Shown one piece after another: positions 41,829 through 50,803 of a stretch of DNA of 64,000 nucleotides. The stretch comes from Telmatobacter sp. DSM 110680 (GTDB lineage: Bacteria > Acidobacteriota > Terriglobia > Terriglobales > Acidobacteriaceae), in assembly GCF_039994875.1 (NCBI RefSeq), contig NZ_CP121196.1:4588001-4652000 (forward strand). Direction: 5' to 3'. Below the pieces are notes generated by a model. The model saw only the letters and a program-made list of their open reading frames with translations, did no database searches and had not been told where the DNA came from. Made by a program: the position numbers and the translations under genes. Position 1 is the first letter of the stretch. Every line of letters starts with the position of its first letter.

Positions 41829-42740
41829 ATGACGCGACCGATTCCCCACGTTGCCAGACTCACCGCCGCAGCTTTGCTGGTTACGCTTGCTGCCGTCTCA
41901 ACCCATGCGCAGGACTGGGCCAAGGCCCGGCTAGAAGCTTCTCCGCGACACCACGAGTATGTGACTCTGAAGCACGACAACCGGAGCGTGCAGGCTTTCG
42001 TTGTCTATCCCGAGGTTAAGAACAAGGCCACGGTGGTGGTGCTGATTCACGAGATCTTCGGGTTGAGCGACTGGGCCAAGGAGATGGCCGATGAGCTTGC
42101 CGGGAAGGGATTCATCGTGGTGGCTCCGGATCTGCTTTCGGGGATGGGTCCGAATGGCGGTGGGTCAAGCGCATTCCCTGACCGGGATTCGACAACCAAG
42201 GCTGTGTCGGGACTGGATGCGGGTCAGGTGACTGCGGATCTGGATGCGGCAGCGGATTATGGCAAGAAGATTCCGGCGGCGAACGGGAAAGTGGTCACAG
42301 TGGGATTCTGCTGGGGGGGCGGCAAATCGTTCGCCTTCGCTACGCACCGCAAGGATCTTTCGGCGGCGTTCGTGTTTTATGGGCCGGGACCGGCGGATGT
42401 TTCGTCGATTACCGCGCCTGTTTATGGCTTTTATGCCGGGAACGATGCGCGCATCGGGGCAACGGTGCCGGGTACGACGGAGGCGATGAAGGCGGCGGGA
42501 AAGAAATTTGAGTCGGTGACGTATGACGGTGCGGGGCATGGGTTCATGCGGGCGGGCGAAGATCCTACCGACACGGTGCCGGGGAATAAGACGGCGCGGG
42601 AACAGGGATTCGCGCGGCTCGTGAAGTTGATCAGCGAAGTAGGTGGTGCCCCTGCGGCGGGGACGCGGAAGGTGGTTGGGGCGCCGGGGAAGACGGAGTT
42701 GGCAGGTGTGAATTGCCACGACGGCAAGCCGATTTCGTGA
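41829..42740 (+). CDS. Dienelactone hydrolase family protein, secreted
   Basis: A 303-residue protein with a signal peptide (HVARLTAAALLVTLAAVSTHAQ). The alpha/beta-hydrolase core has the dienelactone hydrolase features: VVLIHEIFGLSDWAKEMADELAGKGF, the nucleophile cysteine in VGFCWGGGKSF, the acid in FYAGNDARI and the histidine in DGAGHGFMR. The Cys in place of Ser is characteristic of this family. An extra C-terminal segment rich in proline and glycine follows. It acts on lactones or esters in the periplasm. Confidence 0.87.
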   Translation: MTRPIPHVARLTAAALLVTLAAVSTHAQDWAKARLEASPRHHEYVTLKHDNRSVQAFVVYPEVKNKATVVVLIHEIFGLSDWAKEMADELAGKGFIVVAPDLLSGMGPNGGGSSAFPDRDSTTKAVSGLDAGQVTADLDAAADYGKKIPAANGKVVTVGFCWGGGKSFAFATHRKDLSAAFVFYGPGPADVSSITAPVYGFYAGNDARIGATVPGTTEAMKAAGKKFESVTYDGAGHGFMRAGEDPTDTVPGNKTAREQGFARLVKLISEVGGAPAAGTRKVVGAPGKTELAGVNCHDGKPIS

Positions 42741-42761
42741 GTTGAACTTCGATTGGTTTCG

Positions 42762-42796
42762 GGTTCCTCGACTCCAGTTGGTCGCTCGGAATGACA
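42762..42796. repeat. Dispersed intergenic repeat, copy 2
   Basis: Begins GGTTCCTCGACTCC and ends CGCTCGGAATGACA, the same two ends as the segment at 37238-37265 with a slightly longer middle. It stands in the 3' intergenic region of the hydrolase gene, just before its terminator. Confidence 0.6.
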
Positions 42797-42815
42797 GTGC
42801 ATTTGTTGGAAAATG

Positions 42816-42846
42816 AAAAGGCCGGCGGGTTAGCCGGCCTTTTTTC
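42816..42846. terminator. Bidirectional terminator between hydrolase and lon
   Basis: An 11-bp perfect stem (AAAAGGCCGGC / GCCGGCCTTTT, six-nt loop) is flanked by A residues on the left and six T residues on the right. It can end both the plus-strand hydrolase transcript and the minus-strand lon transcript, whose genes converge here. Confidence 0.92.
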
Positions 42847-42887
42847 AATTCGTCGAGAACGACGTGGGTCGATTGCGGCGTCGTCGA

Positions 42888-45320
42888 TTATGCGGCTGCG
42901 GAGGCGCTGTGTTCGGCGGCAATCGGGGTGACTTCCGGTTTTGCTTTCAGCGATGGCAGCGCCACGGCCAGCACGTCTTCAATGCGGCTGGCGTAGTGGA
43001 TCGAAACTCCTGCGATCATCTCGGGCGTCAGATCTTCTTCGACGTCCTGGCGGTTGTCGGCGGGCAGGATGATGGTTTCCACTCCTGCACGGCGCGCTGC
43101 CAGAAACTTCTCCTTGATGCCACCCACGGGAAGAACATTGCCGCTGAGGGTGATTTCGCCGGTCATCGCGGTTAGCGGACGAACGGGGATATCGGTGAGC
43201 AATGATGCCAGCACCGTGGCCATGGTGACACCCGCTGAAGGACCGTCTTTGGGAATCGCGCCTGCGGGCACGTGAATATGCAGGTCGAGTTCCTTGTTGA
43301 AGTCCTCTGAGAGGCCGAGCATGCCGGAGTTGGAGCGGACCCACGTAAGTGCGGCCTGCATCGACTCCTGCATGACTTCACCGATCTGGCCGGTCATGGT
43401 GAAGCCACCCTTACCCTTCATCTTGTTGGCCTCGATGAAGAGGATGTCACCGCCAGCAGGTGTCCACGCAAGACCAACGGCCACGCCGGGACGCTTGACG
43501 CGCTCGGCTACCTCGGTTTCGACGCGGACCTGGATGCCGCCGAGAAATTCCTTCAGCACATCCTTGTCGACGATGAGCTTCTCCGTCTTGCCTTCCACAA
43601 CACGACGGGCTTCTTTGCGGCAGACTGTGCCAATGACCTGCTCAAGTTTGCGCACTCCGGCTTCGCGCGTGTAGTGGCGCACGATGTGGCGGACTGCAGC
43701 CTCAGGGAATTCGATTTGATCCTCGGTGATCCCGTTGGCCTTGATCTGCCGCGGAACCAGATAACGCGCGGCGATGTGCACCTTCTCCTCTTCGCTGTAG
43801 CCCTGGAGCGGAATGATCTCCATGCGGTCGATGAGAGGTGGAGGCACGGTGTCGAGCATGTTCGCAGTGCAGATAAACAGGACCTTCGACAAATCGAAGG
43901 GCACATCGAGGTAGTTATCGCGGAACGTGTTGTTCTGCTCCGGATCTAACGTCTCGAGAAGAGCCGATGCTGGATCGCCGCGGAAGTCGCGTCCGAGCTT
44001 GTCGACCTCATCAAGCATGATCACCGGGTCGTTGGTTTCGGCGCGACGAATGCTCTGGATGATCTGGCCCGGCAGTGCTCCGATGTAGGTCCGGCGATGT
44101 CCGCGGATTTCAGCTTCATCGTGCATGCCGCCCAGCGAGACGCGCTGGAATTTGCGTCCCAAGGCGCGCGCAATGGAACGGCCAAGCGAGGTTTTCCCTA
44201 CGCCCGGAGGTCCGACAAAGCAGAGGATCGGCCCCTTCATGTCGGGCTTGAGTTCCAGCACCGACAGGTAGTCGAGGATGCGGTCCTTCACCTTTTTCAA
44301 CTCGTAGTGATCCTCATCGAGGATCTCGCGAGCTTTGTTGATGTCGATCTTGGAGCCGGAGCTTTTGGCCCACGGCAACACCGCCAACCACTCGATGTAG
44401 TTGCGGGTGAGCGAGTAGTCGGCGGCCATGGGAGACATGCGGCCGAGGCGCGACAGTTCTTTCATCGCCTCTTTCTTCACGTCTTCGGGCATACCTGCTT
44501 CTTCGATTTTCTTGCGCAGGTCTTCAACTTCGCGCTGTCCCTCGTCCTGTTCGCCGAGCTCCTTCTGAATGGCCTTCATCTGCTCGCGCAGATAATAGTC
44601 GCGCTGCGACTGCTGGACCTGGTCCTGCACTTCGCTCTGAATCTTGGTGCGAAGCTGTTGGACTTCGAGTTCCTTGGCAAGGTGCTTCGTAAGCAACTCG
44701 AGCCGTGCTGGAACACTGGCAGTTTCAAGCAGAGCCTGCTTGTCGTCGGTGGTGAGGAACGGCAGCGACGAGGCGACAAAATCGACCAGGCGGCTGGGGT
44801 CTTCGATGTTTCCGGCGATGGTGCGGAGTTCGTCGGAGAGGGTGGCCGATTCGGTCACGATCTGCTGGAACTGGCCGACGACGTTGCGGACCAGCGCTTC
44901 TACGGAAGAGGTCGTTTCGGGCGCGATGTCTTCGACGGTCTCGACTTCGGCGATCATGAAGGGCTCGGTCTGGACATAGCGGATCAGGCGAACGCGCTCG
45001 ACGCCTTCTGTGAAGACGAAGCGGCTCTGATTGGGCATGCGCACGACCTTGTGTACGGTGGCTAAAGTGCCTACTTCGTGCAGATCGGTCGGCTTCGGCG
45101 CGTCAAGACGCGGATCGAGCTGGGCCGTGACCACAATGGAGCGTTCTTCGGCCAGAGACTCGATGAGCTGAATGGAACTTTCGCGTCCAACTGTAAGCGG
45201 CAGAACAGCATGCGGAAAGAGGACGGTATCGCGAACGGGCAGAACAGGGATTCTTTTTGGACCAGAAATCGACTTTTTCTGAGGATTTTCGGGAGGTAAG
45301 ATGGAAGGCTGACTTGGCAT
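42888..45320 (-). CDS. lon: ATP-dependent protease Lon (LonA)
   Basis: An 810-residue protease of the usual LonA length. The N-terminal substrate domain (about 30-220, IPVLPVRDTVLFPHAVLPLTVGR), a coiled coil, the AAA+ module (Walker A GPPGVGKTSLGRS, Walker B IMLDEVDKLG) and the Ser-Lys protease domain (HVPAGAIPKDGPSAGVTMATVL with the catalytic serine, and GGIKEKFLAA with the lysine) are all present. It degrades misfolded and regulatory proteins. GAGG lies seven nt before the ATG at 45320. Its 3' end meets the bidirectional terminator. Confidence 0.97.
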   Translation of the reverse strand: MPSQPSILPPENPQKKSISGPKRIPVLPVRDTVLFPHAVLPLTVGRESSIQLIESLAEERSIVVTAQLDPRLDAPKPTDLHEVGTLATVHKVVRMPNQSRFVFTEGVERVRLIRYVQTEPFMIAEVETVEDIAPETTSSVEALVRNVVGQFQQIVTESATLSDELRTIAGNIEDPSRLVDFVASSLPFLTTDDKQALLETASVPARLELLTKHLAKELEVQQLRTKIQSEVQDQVQQSQRDYYLREQMKAIQKELGEQDEGQREVEDLRKKIEEAGMPEDVKKEAMKELSRLGRMSPMAADYSLTRNYIEWLAVLPWAKSSGSKIDINKAREILDEDHYELKKVKDRILDYLSVLELKPDMKGPILCFVGPPGVGKTSLGRSIARALGRKFQRVSLGGMHDEAEIRGHRRTYIGALPGQIIQSIRRAETNDPVIMLDEVDKLGRDFRGDPASALLETLDPEQNNTFRDNYLDVPFDLSKVLFICTANMLDTVPPPLIDRMEIIPLQGYSEEEKVHIAARYLVPRQIKANGITEDQIEFPEAAVRHIVRHYTREAGVRKLEQVIGTVCRKEARRVVEGKTEKLIVDKDVLKEFLGGIQVRVETEVAERVKRPGVAVGLAWTPAGGDILFIEANKMKGKGGFTMTGQIGEVMQESMQAALTWVRSNSGMLGLSEDFNKELDLHIHVPAGAIPKDGPSAGVTMATVLASLLTDIPVRPLTAMTGEITLSGNVLPVGGIKEKFLAARRAGVETIILPADNRQDVEEDLTPEMIAGVSIHYASRIEDVLAVALPSLKAKPEVTPIAAEHSASAAA

Positions 45321-45464
45321 TGAGTGTCCTCGTATCAACTTTCCTTATTAGACAACACAGAGCCTCAAAAGTTTCAGGAAAGACGGTTGCCCGAGAAATC
45401 CCTGCTTTGCCCTGCTGCCTGATCAGGTTTACGTTGTTCTGTTCATTTGAGTTCCGGACTGGAA

Positions 45465-45529
45465 CCGATAAAACGCCGAAAAGCCGAGCCGCTTTTATGT
45501 GACTCAAAGCGGCTCAACTGGTTTATCGG
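45465..45529. terminator. Two-tier hairpin, likely end of the sigma/anti-sigma transcript
   Basis: The inner stem is GAGCCGCTTT/AAAGCGGCTC (45486-45495 with 45506-45515), and an outer stem is CCGATAAA/TTTATCGG (45465-45472 with 45522-45529). Both are perfect. It lies 76 nt after the anti-sigma stop and before lon. On the minus strand a GGCTTTTCGG follows the inner stem, a weak T-run, so termination or transcript stabilisation is plausible. Confidence 0.55.
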
Positions 45530-45605
45530 CAGCCATGCAGGAAGGCTGAATTCTGCGTGGCGGCCATTCTCACGAGATTCAAAGCCCTGGATGAATCAAA
45601 CGTCT

Positions 45606-45860
45606 TCAGTCGTGGTTGCTGATTCCGTCCTCGTCTTTAATGGCGGATTCGATGCGCTCCCAGAGCTTGTCTTCCGGTTCCTGATCGGGAAACAACTGCT
45701 TGGCAGCTTCTGCGATGGTCTGGAGTTGCTCGTACAACTCGCGGCAGATCTCGCACTCCTGAATATGGGGGTGATTATGGACGTCGGCCCCGGAGCCGAC
45801 CAGATCGGACAGCTGGGACTGAAATACCTCGCAGCTCATGGTTTTGTGGTCGGTGGTCAT
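45606..45860 (-). CDS. Zinc-finger anti-sigma factor
   Basis: An 84-residue protein. The segment MSCEVFQSQLSDLVG, then HNHPHIQECEICRELYEQLQTIAEAAKQLF, shows the H-x3-C-x2-C zinc site of ZAS anti-sigma factors. It is soluble, without a membrane helix. Its ATG overlaps the sigma gene stop in ATGA form, so the two are made together, and it should hold that sigma factor inactive until a signal is received. GGGAG precedes the start. Confidence 0.85.
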   Translation of the reverse strand: MTTDHKTMSCEVFQSQLSDLVGSGADVHNHPHIQECEICRELYEQLQTIAEAAKQLFPDQEPEDKLWERIESAIKDEDGISNHD

Positions 45861-46552
45861 CGCCGGTCTCCCTTCCGGAGCGAGAGACGCAAAGCATCGC
45901 GCAACTTGAGCCGGGCCTTGTGAAGTTGGGATTTGCTGTTTCCCACGGAACAATCAAGCATAGCCGCAATCTCATTATGCTCAAAGCCTTCGACGTCGTG
46001 AAGGACAAAGATAAGGCGGTAGCCAGCTGGTAATGCAGCGACTGCCCTTTCAAGTGCGAGGCGATCGATGGAACCGGTGAGGGAGAGATCGGGAGCGCCA
46101 AAGCTGCGACCGGGACCGTCGTCGTAGGAAGGCTCCATGGCCTCATCGAGCGACATGAGAGGCAGGCCCTTCTTGCGGAGATGCATAAGAACGACGTTGA
46201 TCGACAGGCGATGGAGCCAGGTGGAGAAAGCGGAGTCCCCGCGAAATGTGCCGATTTTTCGATGCAGTTGAAGAAATGCTTCCTGGGTGAGGTCTTCGGC
46301 TTCTGCTACATTGCCGACCATACGTAGGCAGAGAGAGTAAATGCGCCGTTTATGGAGCGAGTAAAGATGCGCGAAAGCGTGGTGGTCTCCGGCCTGCGCC
46401 CGGGCGAGCATCTCTGCGTCGGGAGTCAGGGCAGGTGTGGGCGTAACGACCTCGGGTGCAGAATCGCTGACCTGGACCGCGTTTGATTTTTCCACAGAGG
46501 TATCCGGCGCGGAGTCATCAGTGGTCTGCTTTTGCAACTTGCTACGTGGCAT
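45857..46552 (-). CDS. ECF-type RNA polymerase sigma factor
   Basis: A 231-residue sigma factor. Region 2 (AGDHHAFAHLYSLHKRRIYSLCLRMVGNVAEAEDLTQEAFLQLHRKI, AFSTWLHRLSINVVLMHLRKK) and region 4 (LERAVAALPAGYRLIFVLHDVEGFEHNEIAAMLDCSVGNSKSQLHKARLKLRDAL) match group 4 sigma-70 factors. There is an unusual disordered N-terminal extension of about 50 residues. AAGGA six nt before the ATG at 46552 sets the start; the frame runs 45 codons further upstream. Paired with a soluble zinc anti-sigma factor and divergent from the TamA-like operon. Confidence 0.92.
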   Translation of the reverse strand: MPRSKLQKQTTDDSAPDTSVEKSNAVQVSDSAPEVVTPTPALTPDAEMLARAQAGDHHAFAHLYSLHKRRIYSLCLRMVGNVAEAEDLTQEAFLQLHRKIGTFRGDSAFSTWLHRLSINVVLMHLRKKGLPLMSLDEAMEPSYDDGPGRSFGAPDLSLTGSIDRLALERAVAALPAGYRLIFVLHDVEGFEHNEIAAMLDCSVGNSKSQLHKARLKLRDALRLSLRKGDRR

Positions 46553-46753
46553 GCGCTTCCTTTGAGTGGGGATATCGGTAGCTGTAAGGATTAACTGATG
46601 CTGCGCCAAGCTTCTTTCCTCGTTAGTATAAGGTGCAGCGGTGGAAAACTTTGAGCTGCGGCTGGAAGGAACCGGATCGGCTCTCAAGTTATTTAGTTTG
46701 ATGCAACCAATCGGGAAGACGCGTGTCTATATGGCTAAATTCTGGGAGATATA

Positions 46754-49700
46754 GTGCGGAAGGCAATGCCGGCATGGCAGCACGGCTCAAGACGTAGACA
46801 AAGAGCGGTGACGACTTGTCTTTTTCTCATCCTGATCATCGCAAACCGTTGTCTGGCGCAAGCCAGCGGAGCAATGCCGGGAATTGAACCGAAAGCCCGA
46901 TTTTCAGTGAGCGATGTTAACTCGCATGGTTCTGCCAGCGGGAATGAAGCCGAGCCTCTGGCGTTGACGAAATGGCTTGGGCTTCCGGTTCGCGAAATCA
47001 CATTTGAAGGGGTGTCGGCGGAGAGGCTGAAGCCACTGCCTGGACAACTGCCGCAGGCGGTTGGCGCGCCGCTCGACCGGCTCAAGGTGGCGGACAGCCT
47101 TCGCGCTCTTTTTGCGACGGGACTGTTCAGCACGGTTGCTGCCGATGCGACGCGGCAGGGCGATGGCGTGAAGCTTGTCTTCAAGGGAACGCCGCGGGAT
47201 TTCATTGGAACGGTTAGCGTGGATGGCGCGAAGGGCGCAACGATCAATGCGCAACTGCAGGCGGCCAGCCGACTGACGGCGGGAACGCGCTTTACCCAGA
47301 CGCGACTGGACGCCGCCATGGTGCGCATGCGGCAGGCGCTCGCGGATAACGGCTTCCATGAACCGTTAATTACCTACAAGCTGACGAGACACACCGGGGA
47401 ACAACTCGTTGACATCGCTTTCGAGGTGATGTCAGGCGTGCAGAGCCGCGTGGGGGCGGTTGCTGTGTCGGGTGACTCTGGTTTGTCGGCGGAGCAGTTC
47501 CGCCACCAGGCGCATCTGCGCGAGGGAACCAAGGTTGATCACGACACGAGCAATCGTGCGCTGAGCGGAGTGCTGAAGCACTACCAGAAAGAGGATCGGC
47601 TCGAGGCGGACGTCAAATTGGAATCACAGGCCTACATCGCGGACACAAAGAGGTCGACTTTCACGTTTTCGGCGAATCGCGGGCCTGTGGTCAAGTTGAG
47701 CGTGGAAGGGGCAAAAATCAGCGGGGAGCGACTGAAGCGGCTGGTGCCGGTATTTGAAGAAGGTACGGTTGATGAAGATCTGCTGAACGAGGGCAACCGG
47801 CGGCTGCGCGATTATTTCCAGCGGCTGGGATACTTCGACGTGAAGGTGGATCACAGCGAACAGGATCCTGAAGGCGGCGCCGTGACCATCACATATAAGG
47901 TGACGCTGGGAGCGCGACGTCGGGTCGAAAAGGTTTCAGTTGCGGGCAATCACTATTTCAATGCGAATACGCTGGAAGAACTGCTGAGCGTACACGCTGC
48001 CGACCACTTGGACCGCCACGGAGCATATAGCCAGGCGCTGGTGGTGGCGGATGTGAATGCGCTGCAGGCGGTGTACCAGAACAACGGATTTTCAAAGGTA
48101 AAGGTGACGCCGGAGACCTTGAGCGGGGGAGCCGATGTAAGCGCTCCAGGACAAGGAACGGTGCGAAATTCAACTGAACCGCTCTCGGTGGTTTACCACA
48201 TCGAAGAGGGACAGCAGCAGCGGGTGGGCGTTCTGAAACTGGACGGCGCTGTGAAATCGGACCAGAGCAAGCTGCTAGCCCTGATGAACACGTCGCCGGG
48301 ACAATTGTTCTCTCCGCAAACCCTGGCGGGCGACCGCGATGCGCTGCTTACAGATTACTTGAGCCGCGGTTTTGACCAGGTGCAGATCGACGTTGTGCAG
48401 CAGACCGAAACAGAGGATGCCGCCAAGGTAGACGTTGTGTTCAACATCCGCGAGGGGCAGCAGATTTTTGTGCGCAAGGTGCTGCTGTCCGGTTTGCATT
48501 ACACGCGACCAGACACGGTGGCGAAGGCAATTACGCTGAAGCCCGGGGATCCACTGAGCCAGACGGCGCTTGCCGAAACGCAGCGAAACCTTTATGAATT
48601 TGCGCTTTTCAACGAAGTGAATACAGCGGTGCAGAATCCGAACGGCGAGGAGCCTTACAAGACAGTCCTCATTCAAACGACGGAGGCGCGGCGCTGGACG
48701 TTGACATACGGTCTTGGATTCGAGGCACAGACCGGTACCCCGCAGAACAACTGCCGCGGCATCGCGACGACGGGCGCGCCGTGCAGTCCAAATGGGAAAA
48801 CAGGAATCAGCCCGCGCGTGTTGGGCGCAGTGACGCGGAACAATCTCTTTGGGCGTGAGCAGTCGGCGTCGATTCAGGGAACATACGGCCTGCTGGAGCA
48901 AAACCTCAACCTGCTATTTCAGAATCCGCATTTTTTCGGGAATCGAGATTTTGGTTTCACGTTCTCAGGCGGCTACGCAAGCAGCCAGAACGTAACAACC
49001 TACGTGGCCTCGAAACTCGAGACAGGCGTGCGGTGGACGGAGCACTTCAACCAGCCGGGCTCGTTCTTTTCCAAGGCGAATACGTTTGTGTATGAATTTG
49101 ATTTCAGGCGCGTGAAGGTGGCGGCGGAGAGCCTGCAGGTGGGACCGAGCGAAATTGAGGCGCTGTCAACGGCGGTGCGCGTCGCTGGTCCGAGCGTAAC
49201 GTGGATTCGCGACACGCGCGACTCGCCGCTCGATTCGCATCGCGGAACTTACACTAGCTTTCAGGACTTTCTTTCCAACGAGACGTTTGGGGCGCAGGCG
49301 GAGTTTAACCGGCTGGATGTTTCTAATTCGAGTTACTACGGGTTCGACAAGAATCGCTTTGTGCTCGCCCGGAACACGCGGTATGGGCAGGAGCGGGCGT
49401 ATGGATCCCCTTCCGACTCGCTGCTTCCCTTGCCCGAGCGACTTTATGCCGGCGGACCGACGTCGCATCGTGGATTCCCGATCAACGCCGCGGGGCCACG
49501 CGATCCGGAGACGGGCTTTCCGATTGGAGGAGCGGGTGCACTGGTGAACAGCACGGAGGTGCGGCTACCCCCGCCTGTGCTCCCGTTCTTTGGGGACACA
49601 TTGAGCTTCGTGCTCTTTCACGATATGGGCAACGTGTTTGCAAATGCGGGGGACGCGTGGGCGAGCGCACTGCGCGTCCAGCAGCCGAATCGCGATGCCT

Positions 49701-50002
49701 GCAAAGTGACGACGCCTCCGGACTACAGCACCAATCCGCCTACGCCGCCGAGTCCGACGGGACCGACAACTTCAACGGGACAGCAGGGCCAATGCAACTT
49801 TAACTACTTCTCGCATGCGGCTGGAATGGGCATGCGCTACCACACGCCGGTCGGTCCGATCCGGCTGGACTTCAGCTACAACTTGAATCCGCCCATCTAT
49901 CCGATCAATGTCAACTACTCGCAATCTGACATCTATGCAAATCAGCACGTTGGCGAGGCGGCGCACTTTAATTTCTTTTTCAGCCTGGGGCAGACATTCT
50001 GA
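46754..50002 (+). CDS. BamA/TamA family outer-membrane protein with POTRA domains
   Basis: A 1082-residue Omp85-type protein. A signal region (TTCLFLILIIANRCLAQ) is followed by a series of POTRA-like modules (about 70-660, for example VREITFEGVSAERLKPLPG, VEKVSVAGNHYFNANTLEELL, RVGVLKLDGAVKSDQSKLLALMN, FVRKVLLSGLHYTRPDTVAKAI) and a C-terminal barrel (RRWTLTYGLGFEAQTGTPQ; GLLEQNLNLLFQNPHFFGNRDFGF; ending FFFSLGQTF). The barrel has the RGF-like box (SHRGFPINAAGP). GTG start with GGGAG five nt ahead. It overlaps the next gene by one base. Linkage to a TamB-like gene argues for a TamA rather than BamA role. Confidence 0.9.
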   Translation: MRKAMPAWQHGSRRRQRAVTTCLFLILIIANRCLAQASGAMPGIEPKARFSVSDVNSHGSASGNEAEPLALTKWLGLPVREITFEGVSAERLKPLPGQLPQAVGAPLDRLKVADSLRALFATGLFSTVAADATRQGDGVKLVFKGTPRDFIGTVSVDGAKGATINAQLQAASRLTAGTRFTQTRLDAAMVRMRQALADNGFHEPLITYKLTRHTGEQLVDIAFEVMSGVQSRVGAVAVSGDSGLSAEQFRHQAHLREGTKVDHDTSNRALSGVLKHYQKEDRLEADVKLESQAYIADTKRSTFTFSANRGPVVKLSVEGAKISGERLKRLVPVFEEGTVDEDLLNEGNRRLRDYFQRLGYFDVKVDHSEQDPEGGAVTITYKVTLGARRRVEKVSVAGNHYFNANTLEELLSVHAADHLDRHGAYSQALVVADVNALQAVYQNNGFSKVKVTPETLSGGADVSAPGQGTVRNSTEPLSVVYHIEEGQQQRVGVLKLDGAVKSDQSKLLALMNTSPGQLFSPQTLAGDRDALLTDYLSRGFDQVQIDVVQQTETEDAAKVDVVFNIREGQQIFVRKVLLSGLHYTRPDTVAKAITLKPGDPLSQTALAETQRNLYEFALFNEVNTAVQNPNGEEPYKTVLIQTTEARRWTLTYGLGFEAQTGTPQNNCRGIATTGAPCSPNGKTGISPRVLGAVTRNNLFGREQSASIQGTYGLLEQNLNLLFQNPHFFGNRDFGFTFSGGYASSQNVTTYVASKLETGVRWTEHFNQPGSFFSKANTFVYEFDFRRVKVAAESLQVGPSEIEALSTAVRVAGPSVTWIRDTRDSPLDSHRGTYTSFQDFLSNETFGAQAEFNRLDVSNSSYYGFDKNRFVLARNTRYGQERAYGSPSDSLLPLPERLYAGGPTSHRGFPINAAGPRDPETGFPIGGAGALVNSTEVRLPPPVLPFFGDTLSFVLFHDMGNVFANAGDAWASALRVQQPNRDACKVTTPPDYSTNPPTPPSPTGPTTSTGQQGQCNFNYFSHAAGMGMRYHTPVGPIRLDFSYNLNPPIYPINVNYSQSDIYANQHVGEAAHFNFFFSLGQTF

Positions 50003-50790
50003 TGCTTATGCAGCGGACGAATCCGTACTGGCAGCTCGTGCGCGCAGCGATGCAAAGAGTTTGCATGGTCTCGTTGCTGGCGTGCGGATTTCCTGCTGCA
50101 GCGCAAAGCGTGGGCCAGAGTCCAGGGACAGAGAACAGAATTATGTTTGACCGGGTGGTGGCGGTGGTAAATCGCCAGGCGATTCTCGAAAGCGATCTTG
50201 AAGATGAGATGCAGTTGTCGGTTCTAGATCCAAGCACGAATACGAAGGAAAGGATGAGCGCGCAGGTGGCTCTGGAGCGGCTGATCAGCCGCACGCTCAT
50301 CCACCAGCAGATTCAGCAGGAGTATCAGCAGGCCACCGAACCGAAACCGGAGGAGATTGCAGCGCGGCTGAACGAGATTCGGACCGAGCTGCCGGCGTGT
50401 GTGCGGGCTGATTGCAAGTCCGATGCGGGATGGGCAGCGTTTTTGAAGCTTCATGATCTGACACCAAAGCAGGTGGAGGATTACCTGCGGAACCGTACCG
50501 AGATACTTGGCTTCATCGAATTGCGCTTCAGGCAGGGCATTCGGATTACGCCGGAAGAGATTGAAACGTATTATCAGGGGACACTATTGCCGCAATATCC
50601 TTCGGGAGACAAGCCTCCACCGTTGCAGCAGGTGTCGTCGCGCATTGAAGAGATCCTCTTGCAGCAGCGGGTGAATGTGCTGTTTGACAACTGGCTTTCA
50701 AACCTCCGCAAGCAGGGACAGATTGAAGTGCTGGACCCAGCGCTGGAAACGGCGGATGCGGGCGACGGCCAGGGAGCAACCAAAGAATGA
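50002..50790 (+). CDS. SurA N-terminal-domain periplasmic chaperone-like protein, no PPIase domain
   Basis: A 262-residue exported protein. The core DRVVAVVNRQAILESDLEDEMQ, then ALERLISRTLIHQQIQQEYQQ, is the SurA N-terminal chaperone signature. A helical C-terminal part (VEDYLRNRTEILGFIELRFRQGIRITPEEIETYYQ) follows, but no parvulin-type PPIase domain is present. It starts TGATG-overlapped with the TamA-like gene and ends 13 nt before tamB, so the three are one operon. It likely guards outer-membrane proteins in the periplasm. Confidence 0.82.
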   Translation: MLMQRTNPYWQLVRAAMQRVCMVSLLACGFPAAAQSVGQSPGTENRIMFDRVVAVVNRQAILESDLEDEMQLSVLDPSTNTKERMSAQVALERLISRTLIHQQIQQEYQQATEPKPEEIAARLNEIRTELPACVRADCKSDAGWAAFLKLHDLTPKQVEDYLRNRTEILGFIELRFRQGIRITPEEIETYYQGTLLPQYPSGDKPPPLQQVSSRIEEILLQQRVNVLFDNWLSNLRKQGQIEVLDPALETADAGDGQGATKE

Positions 50791-50803
50791 GCGAGACCGG
50801 AGA

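Noticed and set aside
44097..45065. A 322-codon plus-strand frame inside lon
   Set aside because: It is fully antisense to the well-supported lon gene and is a codon-bias shadow.
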